From: Anaerolineae bacterium
GTDB taxonomy: Bacteria; Chloroflexota; Anaerolineae; Aggregatilineales; Phototrophicaceae
DNA length: 64,000 bases
Direction: 5' to 3'
NCBI GenBank assembly: GCA_025055175.1
Contig: JANWYT010000019.1
Coordinates: 44,480 to 108,479, forward strand
Notes under the pieces: generated by a model
Database searches by the model: none
What the model saw: the letters and a program-made list of their open reading frames with translations, nothing else
What the model was told of the DNA's origin: nothing
Made by a program: the position numbers and the translations under genes
Shown here: positions 57,801-64,000 of the stretch, piece after piece
How the letters are laid out: the number at the start of each line of letters is the position of its first letter
Numbering within the stretch: the first letter of the stretch is position 1

Positions 57801-59952
57801 CGGCGCTGAGTATGCTCGTCCAGCGGTAACCATGTTCGACTGCTTCGCTAATCCCCGTGAGGACAACGCTGTGATCCGTCTCCTCACGAGCTGTATCTGA
57901 CCAGACGACCCACTGAGGTTGCAACGCCGCCACACCGACGCCAAAGCAGTTGGCAGGAGTGGTGTTGCATCCACTCTGAGCGCTGGTGCGCGGGGGGCGT
58001 GCCTGGCCCAGGAAGTAAGTGCGGAACGCCGAGAGGCGCGCTGCGTCGCTCAAAGAAGTGTAGTAGTTCAGGTAGCTGCCGAATTCCAGGGCTGCAAGGC
58101 CTGCAGCATGGGGTGAAGCAGCCGAAGTGCCGTTGAAATCTGGCGAGCGTGAGGTGCGCGCATTGGTCGGAGCGGAGAGATCGGGCTTGGGCAGGCCTCC
58201 AGTGGGACTGGTGCCGCCTGGGCCAAGCGTCGGGCCACGACTGCTATAGACAGCAACATCTGGGTAGCGCTCGGCTGACCAACCCCAGCCGCCGTGAGGC
58301 TTCACTTCGCTGGCCGCGACGGCGAACACGTCGGCGCTATCAGCGGGGGTGGCAATGCTTGCGCCTGAGCTTCTGATTGCAAGAGTATTTTGAGAGATGA
58401 GCTGCAGGTGAGCCGGCGCCGTCGAGCTGAAGCGCTGGACAACTACGCCTATTTGAGCCATTCCAAAGAATGTATCGCCGTTACAGGTGCTGCTGTTGGC
58501 GACGATTGTGCCTCCCAACGACTCGCTAGGCGTGAGCGAAGGTAGACCTTGATTGCCGAATGCGCCCGTCCAGAAGCGCCAGCTTGCGCCTCCATCAGTG
58601 CTTATCACCAGATACAAATCCAAGTCGACGCCGCTAGCGTTGCCAGTACGGCTGGGATTCCAGTCTGACCAGCGCAGCAGGACATCGTAGAAGAGGGAAG
58701 AGCCGCGCGCGCCGCAATTGAGCGTGCCAATCTGATTGACTGTAGTCCCACCGAAGTCTTGCACGGTCACAACACCCATGCCGCTCAGGTTCATCGTCGT
58801 TGATGACCAGGCGCCATCCCAGGTGTGGCCATTGTAGTTACCCGCTGAGTTGAACCACAGCACGCCGGCGTCCGTCGCGCGCTTGACGATGGTGTTCACT
58901 TCCCCCGTCCCATCGCCTGCGCCATAATTGTTCCACGCCAAAGACATGGTGACGATATGCACGTTCAGGCTGAGCAACCAGTCTACAGCGCGCCCCAGGC
59001 CGCTGATCGTGGTCACATGGGCAGCGTAGGCCTCGGCGGCAGGTGCGATGTCGCAGACAATTTCGGCGACGTTTGTGCCGTGGTCGTCCCAGCTGGAGAA
59101 GCTCCAGACGCCAGGATTGGAGAAATTCTGGTAGCCGCGCACGCAGGCTGTCTCTGGGCCGGGCAGGCCAGCAAAGCCGATGTCGATGATCCCGATGCGC
59201 ACACCTTGTCCGCGCACACCACGCCGATGATAGGCGTCTGCCCCCATCGCATATAAGCCCTCAGTGACATTGACGCCCGTCTGTGTGGTCTGAGGCTGGC
59301 GGGGACGGCGCACGCTGTAATCCCCTTCCAGCCGTTCTAGGTCGGTCAGGCGCAAGGCCGGGAAGTCGTACTCCAGGTAGCGATCATAGCCGTTGTGGTA
59401 GAGGCCGCCCATGCTCTCCAGCAGAGAGCGCAGCCGCAGCGCTTCGGCTTCGTCACGGGCTGCAATTTCGACGCGCACGCGCTGGCCATCTGGCGCAACC
59501 TGAATATTGGCTTCGCGAGCCGTCTGCTGAGCGGCAGGTAAGTCACGAGTCTGGAGTTCCTGGGCCAGCTCCAGCAGCTCTGCTTCTACGCGGAGCGACT
59601 TGACGCCCTTGCCAATCATCAGCTCCGTCGGAGGCGTGGCGCTTGCGGACAGGTCGGGCAGAACCAGCGGAGTCGGCGTCACTTCTAGCGTCGGCGCTGG
59701 ACTTGGTTCAGCAGTCGCTTCGGGTGTGGGCGTCGGTGGCTCAGTCGAAGACGCTGGCGGCGTACTCGTCGCTTCTGGGCTGAGAGTAGGGGATGGATCG
59801 TCAGGAGGCGAGGGAGTATTTGAGGGGGTTTCGGTTGGCAAAACTGTAGCCTGAGTGGGCAGTGTGTCTGTCTCTGGGGTTTCTTCTTGTGCAGCGCCCC
59901 ATGCTCCGAACAAAACTAGAATAGTAGTGAAAACGAGCGCTCGCAATGACAT
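54826..59952 (-). CDS. Giant secreted subtilase with five C-terminal repeats
   Basis: This 1708-aa exported serine protease starts with a Sec signal (MSLRALVFTTILVLFGAWGAAQ), followed by a Pro/Thr-rich stalk and a possible prodomain. The S8 catalytic domain has Asp about 257 (GIIDIGF), His about 291 (DDHGTNVAEI) and Ser about 610 (NGTSAASPHAAG), so it should be active. From about 838 to the end are five modules of roughly 150-170 aa, each with a GG(x)AE(V/I)(W/Y)(V/I)NG core and a ...G(S/T)(A/T)GN... end. Four of the five carry a CxxC after the NG core. They look like beta-sandwich glycan- or surface-binding modules. ATG 59950-59952 is chosen for the signal peptide and an AGGAG ten bases ahead. 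Confidence 0.9.
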   Translation of the reverse strand: MSLRALVFTTILVLFGAWGAAQEETPETDTLPTQATVLPTETPSNTPSPPDDPSPTLSPEATSTPPASSTEPPTPTPEATAEPSPAPTLEVTPTPLVLPDLSASATPPTELMIGKGVKSLRVEAELLELAQELQTRDLPAAQQTAREANIQVAPDGQRVRVEIAARDEAEALRLRSLLESMGGLYHNGYDRYLEYDFPALRLTDLERLEGDYSVRRPRQPQTTQTGVNVTEGLYAMGADAYHRRGVRGQGVRIGIIDIGFAGLPGPETACVRGYQNFSNPGVWSFSSWDDHGTNVAEIVCDIAPAAEAYAAHVTTISGLGRAVDWLLSLNVHIVTMSLAWNNYGAGDGTGEVNTIVKRATDAGVLWFNSAGNYNGHTWDGAWSSTTMNLSGMGVVTVQDFGGTTVNQIGTLNCGARGSSLFYDVLLRWSDWNPSRTGNASGVDLDLYLVISTDGGASWRFWTGAFGNQGLPSLTPSESLGGTIVANSSTCNGDTFFGMAQIGVVVQRFSSTAPAHLQLISQNTLAIRSSGASIATPADSADVFAVAASEVKPHGGWGWSAERYPDVAVYSSRGPTLGPGGTSPTGGLPKPDLSAPTNARTSRSPDFNGTSAASPHAAGLAALEFGSYLNYYTSLSDAARLSAFRTYFLGQARPPRTSAQSGCNTTPANCFGVGVAALQPQWVVWSDTAREETDHSVVLTGISEAVEHGYRWTSILSADASGGRYALAYGRYPQVEFETTGAEGVYVSYYRHPTLFNAYSGSVRAHVFRNGAAIGTTSAPLNSPGTQRVQWELNFVAMDGANFSYSNVYRVQLRPDTGSFGLSLDRIEPILPPTLQESHPALVYSGAWVDVALPASSGGRYRQTSARDAAVRFVTSRDQFLLYYTTRPDGGIMEVHVNGQLCSTCTWQSGSIDHYSSSTTTQAQAMMHIIINQAVYGSGPYVVSLVSTGRRSPGSSGTAVTLDAVRIPNDARAALAAPSMPRRLSSATAAPSQETLLALPLDGVWTRVANAQAAGGFQWSTSTIGAQYVFSVSNRNLTVIYQSGPNYGMAEIWVNGTLCTACGTINMYAPTVNTRNAASFSIPLSYASPFVVSLRNMSQRDSRSTGHFMVIESTEVLDGSFLPVPYTDALAIDPLSPSRPTSSGNFVVQASAEAIFGDLAINSQRHGMTGFLTTSRRFDLILGRGPLGGRLRLLIWNSTLEVYDTLASFDANAGSIFAARQTLPVTIPSTYAGPFFYLYLWLDGNEQYGPNFNFTYFDGVLILDGGALGTYNYSTSEVLLDNNLKRQEIGSDWTNVPNNIGTMASDYGRFERRTANAGASLSFSINSTNNPVLVFSRQPDGGIAEIWVNGVLVDEVSFYAPSTLRRQWVDIYPPSDTTFPALVEVRNTNRRTQGSTGNFMYIDAVVSRSGALNNLPSGTEDTSPSLTNSTVQRIGTGWTRQLNTATRTVDASNGEAQMTVATDAAIRFNTTTATFLYVRSLASNGGLAEVWVNGRLCTNCSPRTISQYAPFSVFRAAQQVVIPTATFGSGPYTVEIRNTNRRPPGSAGNMLSLDAIIPISGTISTPTLISETWGGSAISGISYSPFSAWTTTSSAAGANGAFVSHENSFRSTSAVNASLSFTVSARNIVLYRHMGPTGGTAQVYINGEFCAECPTINSYAPYLRYQVPYLLTIPSRYSLPITVEIYNTGTRFTGSAGNSLQIDAFGVVP

Positions 59953-60334
59953 TGGCTTATGATCTCCTAGTCTGCTATGCACTAGGTCTCTTTCTTTAAC
60001 TGAGTGTACCAAGAAGAAAGGCAGTTTGAGTCGCATAAATTCGTTAAGATATACTTGAGGACTATAACCTGGGGACGAAGACGTAATTGAGCTAATCCAT
60101 GCTTTAACGATTGTCTTCTATGCGCGTATAATCAGGTGAGAACCGCCTGCCTAGCAACCGCCAGGCTTGGTTCGTCGCCGCTCAATCAGCGCCCTCGAAG
60201 ACCGCTGAAGCCACCGCTGACCCAGGGCTTCGCTGCGCCACTGAAGTCAGCTCTGGCATTGCCATCATACAGGCTGCGCTGAAAGCGCGGGGAAAGCACT
60301 GGCTTGAAGGCTCTTGACTTTGTGGAAGTGTCTC
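59953..60334 (+). other. 382-bp gap with promoter and structured leader
   Basis: This is the gap between the divergent subtilase and DUF4256 genes. It contains a plus-strand promoter at 60104-60132 and then about 195 nt of likely leader RNA. Hairpins seen: GAACC-GCCTG pairing with CAGGC-TT-GGTTC (60140-60172), GAAGCC/GGCTTC near 60209-60233, and GCGCT-GAA-AGCGC (60276-60288). It does not fit the B12-box consensus. No small ORF with a ribosome site is supported. Confidence 0.5.
60104..60132 (+). promoter_or_regulatory. Promoter ahead of the DUF4256-adenosyltransferase pair
   Basis: TTAACG (60104-60109), a 17-bp spacer and a perfect TATAAT (60127-60132). Transcription would begin near 60139, giving an unusually long leader of about 195 nt before the DUF4256 start. 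Confidence 0.6.
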
Positions 60335-60886
60335 ATGATCTTGTCGGCTGAACAATCAAAAGCTCTGCTAGCTCTGCTGAGCGACCGCTTCAAGAAACAC
60401 ATATCGCGCCACGCAGGGCTAGATTGGGCGTCTGTCCAGGCTCGCCTGGAAGCCTATCCTGCCAAGCTCTGGTCACTCTACGAGATGGAGCGCAGCGGGG
60501 GCGAGCCGGACGTCGTGGCTTACGACGCAGTCAGCGGCGCTTATGTCTTTTATGATTGTTCCTCTGAAAGCCCGATGGGGCGGCGCAGCCTGTGCTACGA
60601 TCAGGTCGCCCTGACCGCGCGCAAGGCCAATCAGCCTCTCGGCAGCGCGCTTGGCATGGCGGAAGCGATGGGCATTGAGTTGCTGGACGAAGAACAGTAC
60701 CGCGCTTTGCAGACGCTGGGACAGTTCGACCGCAAAACGTCCAGTTGGATCAAGACTCCTCCTAAGATTCGCCAGTTGGGCGGCGCGTTGTTTGCGGATC
60801 GTCGCTACGATACTGTCTTCATTTATCACAATAGAGCATCCTCGTACTACGCTTCGCGCGGCTTTCGGGGCGCTCTTATCGTTTGA
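60335..60886 (+). CDS. DUF4256 family protein
   Basis: A 183-aa soluble protein of the DUF4256 family, of unknown function. Recognisable segments are LLALLSDRFKKHISRHAGLDW, LYEMERSGGEPDVVAYD, VFYDCSSESPMGRRSLCYD, LLDEEQYRALQTLGQFD and SSWIKTPPKIRQLGGALFADRRYDTVFIYHN. The ATG at 60335 has GGAAG upstream; the frame opens at a TTG seven codons earlier. It is 21 nt before the cobalamin adenosyltransferase gene and shares its leader, but no functional link between the two families is known to me. Confidence 0.85.
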   Translation: MILSAEQSKALLALLSDRFKKHISRHAGLDWASVQARLEAYPAKLWSLYEMERSGGEPDVVAYDAVSGAYVFYDCSSESPMGRRSLCYDQVALTARKANQPLGSALGMAEAMGIELLDEEQYRALQTLGQFDRKTSSWIKTPPKIRQLGGALFADRRYDTVFIYHNRASSYYASRGFRGALIV

Positions 60887-60907
60887 ACAGCACAGGAGCT
60901 ACGTGTT

Positions 60908-61456
60908 ATGAAGATTTACACCAAGACAGGCGACCAGGGCGAGACTAGCCTGTTCGCGGGTGGGCGCGTCCGCAAGGATCACGCGCGCGTCGAAGCCTAT
61001 GGCACGGTAGATGAGCTGAATTCGCTGCTGGGCCTAGTGCGCAGCTATGAGCTTCCAGCTCAGGCCGAAACCTGGCTAGAGGCGATCCAGAACACCCTCT
61101 TTGTCATTGGCGCTGACCTGGCGACGCCGATGGACAGCCATCCTAAATGGCTGGTGCGCCTCGATGAACGGCCTACTGCTGCCCTAGAGCAGGCCATCGA
61201 CCAAATGGACGCCGACCTGCCCAGGATGACCGCTTTTATCCTGCCTGGTGGCGTGACTTCCGCTGCGACGCTGCACGTGGCCCGCACAGTGTGCCGCCGT
61301 GCCGAGCGCGTCTGCGTAGCTCTGGCCGCCGATGAGCCGATCAACCCGCTAGTGATCGTCTACCTGAATCGCCTGTCTGACTTTTTGTTCACGCTAGCGC
61401 GCTGGGTGAACCTGCAGGCTGGCGAGACTGAGACTAAGTGGCTCTCGCGCGGCTGA
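60908..61456 (+). CDS. pduO: Cob(I)alamin adenosyltransferase, PduO type
   Basis: A 182-aa helical-bundle enzyme that transfers adenosyl from ATP to cob(I)alamin, making coenzyme B12 for mutases and reductases. Diagnostic segments are the N-terminal ATP-binding KIYTKTGDQGETSLFAGGRVRKD, VEAYGTVDELNSLLGL, and FILPGGVTSAATLHVARTVCRRAER. Length fits the PduO/MMAB family. AGGAGC lies ahead of the ATG. No other cobalamin gene is in the window. A hairpin follows it. Confidence 0.95.
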   Translation: MKIYTKTGDQGETSLFAGGRVRKDHARVEAYGTVDELNSLLGLVRSYELPAQAETWLEAIQNTLFVIGADLATPMDSHPKWLVRLDERPTAALEQAIDQMDADLPRMTAFILPGGVTSAATLHVARTVCRRAERVCVALAADEPINPLVIVYLNRLSDFLFTLARWVNLQAGETETKWLSRG

Positions 61457-61468
61457 AGACCAAGCGCG

Positions 61469-61500
61469 CATGGCCTGCGACGTGATGGCAGGCCATGTTT
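61469..61500 (+). terminator. Terminator after pduO
   Basis: CATGGCCTGC (61469-61478) and GCAGGCCATG (61488-61497) form a perfect 10-bp stem with a 9-nt loop, followed by TTT. It lies between converging genes and may serve both, more clearly the plus strand. Confidence 0.7.
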
Positions 61501-61527
61501 CGCTGTGAGATAGATAGAGCAAAAATC

Positions 61528-62805
61528 TCAGCGGCGTCCACTAGCCTGCTGGCGACGGCGTGCCACTGCATCGACGACGACGGCCACGATCAGCACGATG
61601 GCTGTCAGGATGAGGCGCTGGCCTGCGCCCAGCCCCAACAAGAACATGCCGTTGTCCACGCTGGCGATGACCAGCGCTCCGAAGAAGGCGCTGCTGACTT
61701 TGCCGCTGCCGCCATAGAGGCTTGTGCCACCGATGACGGGCGCGGCAATGCTGTTGAGCAACAGCTGACCGCCGCCGGCGTCTGGGGCGACAGACCCCAA
61801 GCGCGAGGCCAGGATGATCCCACCAAAGCCAGCCATCAGGCTGCACAGCATGAACACGCGAATGCGAATCGCTTCCACGCGGATGCCTGCACGGCGTGCG
61901 GCTTCTTTGTTGCCACCCACTGCGAAGATGTAGCGCCCAAAGCGCGTCTGGGTGGCGACGTAGGTGAGGACGGCCATCATCAGCAAGACGATGAGGCCGA
62001 TGAAAGGGACGCCGCGATCCTGGTTGGCGACGGCGATGAAGGCGAAGGTGACGGCGCTGAGGATGACCATTTGCAGGATGATGGCCTGTGGCGGCTTGGT
62101 GGACAGGCCCATCTTGGCCCGCGAACGGTAGCTCAGGAACTCGTTGAGAGCCAGAGTCGCCACCAGCAGGAAGCCCAGCAACCAGCCCCATGCTGGCGGG
62201 AAGAAGGAGCGCGTCACGCCTAGTACGGTCTCATTGCGGATGTTGACCGTGCCAGCGCCTCCCATCATCAGCAGCACCACGCCGCTCCAGGCCAATTGAC
62301 CAGCCAATGTCACGATGAATGATGGTAGCTGGAAGCCAGAGATAATGCTGCCTTGCAGCAGGCCAATCAGCAGGGTCACCAGCAGCGCAACCCCCATCGC
62401 CACGAACCAGGGGACGATCACCGGATCAGCGATGCCGAAGCTGCTCAGATCGAGCGGTCTCTCTAGCAAGCGGCCCACGATCACTGCCGAGACGCCAGCC
62501 GTGTAACCTGCCGACAGATCAATCTCGCCTAGCAGCAGCACTAGCACGATTCCGTAGCCAATCGTCGTGAAGATAGACGCCTGGACGATGAGGTTCACCA
62601 GGTTGCGCGGGGTGAGGTAGTTGGCATTTTGCGACTGGAAGATGAGCGCAATGACGATCAAGCCGATGATGATCGGCAGCGAGCCAATGTCGCCGCTCTT
62701 GACGCGGTTGATGTAGTTCTCAATGTACTCGCCGAAGCTCTGTTGCTGCCTGCTCTTTTGCAGAGCATCGATGAAGTCGGGCGCGCTCTTGGATTTTTCA
62801 CTCAT
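61528..62805 (-). CDS. xylH: Sugar ABC permease (XylH/RbsC type)
   Basis: A 425-aa permease of the CUT2 family, with about ten hydrophobic helices and the conserved IFTTIGYGIVLVLLLGEIDLSAG segment, RSRAKMGLSTKPPQ loop, FGRYIFAVGGNKEAARRAGI and ASRLGSVAPDAGGGQLLLNSIAAPVIGGTSLYGG. Length exceeds RbsC (about 320) and matches XylH-type permeases (about 390-430). Its start overlaps the ATPase gene by 8 nt. It is the last gene of a binding protein-ATPase-permease operon. Xylose or another pentose is the likeliest substrate by relatedness. Confidence 0.88.
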   Translation of the reverse strand: MSEKSKSAPDFIDALQKSRQQQSFGEYIENYINRVKSGDIGSLPIIIGLIVIALIFQSQNANYLTPRNLVNLIVQASIFTTIGYGIVLVLLLGEIDLSAGYTAGVSAVIVGRLLERPLDLSSFGIADPVIVPWFVAMGVALLVTLLIGLLQGSIISGFQLPSFIVTLAGQLAWSGVVLLMMGGAGTVNIRNETVLGVTRSFFPPAWGWLLGFLLVATLALNEFLSYRSRAKMGLSTKPPQAIILQMVILSAVTFAFIAVANQDRGVPFIGLIVLLMMAVLTYVATQTRFGRYIFAVGGNKEAARRAGIRVEAIRIRVFMLCSLMAGFGGIILASRLGSVAPDAGGGQLLLNSIAAPVIGGTSLYGGSGKVSSAFFGALVIASVDNGMFLLGLGAGQRLILTAIVLIVAVVVDAVARRRQQASGRR

Positions 62806-63568
62806 GGTCTCTCATCCCTGGGACGCGGTTGAGCTGGCCCGCGGTCATCTCGCGCACTACCGATTCATAATCCGTCTCCTTGACGACCATCTCGCGTACT
62901 AGATAACCCAAGCGCAACACGGTGATCCTGTCGGATACCTCAAAGATATCGTGCAGGTTATGCGAGATGAGGACGACAGCTAAGCCGCTATCGGCCAAGC
63001 GGCGCACTAAATCCAGCACTTGGCGCGTCTGAGCCACGCCGAGCGCAGCAGTAGGTTCATCCAGGATGACGACCTTGCTGTTCCACATGACGGCTTTGGC
63101 AACAGCGATGGATTGGCGCTGGCCACCACTGAGAGCTGCCACCGGCAGGCGCACCGAGCGCAGAGTCGTCACCGACAGGCCAGAGAGGGTGCGAATGCAG
63201 GCTTCTTCCATCTCTAGTTCGCTCAGGCGGCCTACGCGTGAAACTTGTTCGCGACCTAGGAACATGTTGGCCACTACGTCCAGATTATCAGCCAGGGCCA
63301 GGTCTTGATAGACGACCTCGATGCCCAGCGCTGAAGCTTCGCGCGGGTTGTGGATGGTGACGCGCCGACCCTCGAAGTAGACTTCGCCTTCATCAAATGG
63401 GTAGATGCCGGCTACACCTTTGATGAGCGTACTCTTGCCAGCGCCGTTGTCGCCTACCAGGGCCATTACTTCGCCAGGGATCGCGCGGAAATCGACGTTG
63501 GTCAAGGCTTGCACCGCGCCGAAGCGCTTGCTCACACCTCTGAGTTCAAGAATGGGTTGCCCAGACAA
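62798..63568 (-). CDS. Sugar ABC ATPase, single-domain type
   Basis: This 256-aa ATPase powers the neighbouring CUT2 importer. It has Walker A GDNGAGKSTLIK, signature LSGGQRQS, Walker B VVILDEPTAALG and the H-loop ISHNLHD. CUT2 importers usually use a tandem ATPase of about 500 aa (RbsA/XylG); this one has a single domain, as in FrcA-type systems, and would work as a homodimer. The binding-protein gene lies 92 nt upstream, across a perfect palindrome. Confidence 0.9.
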   Translation of the reverse strand: MSGQPILELRGVSKRFGAVQALTNVDFRAIPGEVMALVGDNGAGKSTLIKGVAGIYPFDEGEVYFEGRRVTIHNPREASALGIEVVYQDLALADNLDVVANMFLGREQVSRVGRLSELEMEEACIRTLSGLSVTTLRSVRLPVAALSGGQRQSIAVAKAVMWNSKVVILDEPTAALGVAQTRQVLDLVRRLADSGLAVVLISHNLHDIFEVSDRITVLRLGYLVREMVVKETDYESVVREMTAGQLNRVPGMRDHE

Positions 63569-63603
63569 TGCTATGCCCTTTCAAAAGAACAGGTTGCCTA
63601 TAT

Positions 63604-63631
63604 GAACAAGGGGCGAATTCGCCCCTTGTTC
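63604..63631 (-). repeat. Perfect 28-bp palindrome in the xyl-type operon
   Basis: Half-site GAACAAGGGGCGAA is followed directly by its exact complement TTCGCCCCTTGTTC. As RNA it folds to a 12-bp stem with a tetraloop. It sits between the binding-protein stop and the ATPase start. No T-tract follows, so it looks more like an mRNA-stabilising or read-through-limiting hairpin than a full terminator. Confidence 0.75.
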
Positions 63632-63660
63632 GGTCGTGCTAAAGGGTCAGGTCAGGCAGT

Positions 63661-64000
63661 TTAGCGCTCACTGGCGGGCGGGCAGAACTGCTCAAATTCA
63701 CCGACGCAGATCTCTTCCCAGGTGCGGAAGCCATCGGCGATGACGGTCTCGGCGATGTTGTCCTTCGTCACGCTGACGGGGACGAGCAGCACGCTGGGGA
63801 TGTCGTTCGTGCCGTTGTTGACCGTGCCGCTCACTAAGCCGCTGGTGTCCCGGCCCTTGAGCAAGGCGATGGCCAGGGCGGCAGCGGCTTCGGCTTCAGC
63901 CTTGATGGCCTTGTAGACGGTCATACTCTGGCGGCCCGCCAAGATGTTCTGGATGCCGCCGACGGTGGCGTCTTGCCCCGTGACGGGGATGTAGGGCAGA
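63661..64000 (-). CDS. xylF: Sugar-binding protein, XylF type (C-terminal part)
   Basis: Only the last 113 codons are in the window; the frame stays open to the edge. The visible part reads through VTGQDATVGGIQNILAGRQ followed by SMTVYKAIKAEAEAAAALAIAL, the typical C-terminal lobe of D-xylose-binding periplasmic proteins. The Asp in GQDAT is the conserved sugar contact of this family. The C-terminus EEICVGEFEQFCPP carries two Cys that may pair. It is the first gene of the operon with the ATPase and permease. Confidence 0.88.
   Translation of the reverse strand, partial: LPYIPVTGQDATVGGIQNILAGRQSMTVYKAIKAEAEAAAALAIALLKGRDTSGLVSGTVNNGTNDIPSVLLVPVSVTKDNIAETVIADGFRTWEEICVGEFEQFCPPASER

Noticed and set aside
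60139..60334. Cobalamin riboswitch before the adenosyltransferase operon
   Set aside because: A GCCACTG is present, as in B12 riboswitches, but the B12 box (AGYCMGGAGACCTGCC type) and the rest of the core order are missing. Kept only as a structured leader of unknown type.
1..64000. tRNA, rRNA, CRISPR arrays, insertion sequences, integrases
   Set aside because: No T-loop GTTCGANNC in a cloverleaf context, no rRNA-like segments, no regularly spaced repeats, and no transposase or recombinase motifs were found on either strand by reading.

Overview
The window is about 58-60% GC by eye, densely coded, and free of rRNA, tRNA, CRISPR arrays and insertion sequences. Gene content points to a bacterium of the Chloroflexota (Anaerolineae or a near relative). 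The signs are menaquinone genes, a Tat system, a 2-oxoglutarate dehydrogenase pair, several Ugp/Xyl-type sugar importers, and two giant kinase/STAND/WD40 proteins. The phylum call is inference from gene content; no phylogenetic marker was compared.

Region by region. 0-3.6 kb: menE, menH and a chorismate mutase/DAHP synthase fusion (menaquinone and shikimate entry). 3.6-7.1 kb: tatC and tatB on the minus strand, facing away from two glycosyltransferases. 7.2-11.3 kb: sucA-sucB. 11.4-15 kb: a heterodimeric ABC exporter. 15.2-20.2 kb: a 1473-aa Ser/Thr kinase-STAND-WD40 protein preceded by a small unknown gene. 20.3-26 kb: an FtsX/MacB permease, a mutarotase-like protein, a response-regulator/histidine-kinase hybrid and a small secreted protein. 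26.4-31.9 kb: a Fur-family regulator, a GT4 glycosyltransferase and a Ugp-type sugar ABC importer. 32-34.3 kb: a tiny charged protein, HtpX protease and a flippase-like membrane protein. 34.4-37.4 kb: a large beta-CASP metallo-beta-lactamase protein with a duplicated C-terminal module. 37.4-44.1 kb: a replicon-like block of two related winged-helix proteins, a Tat-exported amine oxidase, ParA, a ParB-like protein and a prim-pol-like replication protein, with four copies of a 16-bp palindrome scattered through it. 44.1-49 kb: a HEAT/membrane protein, menA, a PHAX-type RNA-binding protein and a GAF histidine kinase. 49.1-60 kb: a second kinase-STAND-WD40 giant, a TPR/membrane protein and a 1708-aa secreted subtilase. 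60-64 kb: a structured leader before a DUF4256 gene and a cobalamin adenosyltransferase, then an Xyl-type sugar ABC importer that runs off the right edge.

How the genes work together. menE, menH and menA serve menaquinone synthesis, and SucAB feeds the TCA cycle, so the cell probably respires. The Tat genes match a twin-arginine signal on the amine oxidase about 34 kb away. Both sugar importers carry a strong hairpin directly behind the binding-protein gene, as expected when the binding protein must be made in excess. The two kinase giants share one architecture, with a single membrane helix before 14 WD40 units, which suggests external sensors driving an internal kinase. The most unusual block is 37.4-44.1 kb, which looks like the partition and replication core of a plasmid or integrated element now sitting among household genes.
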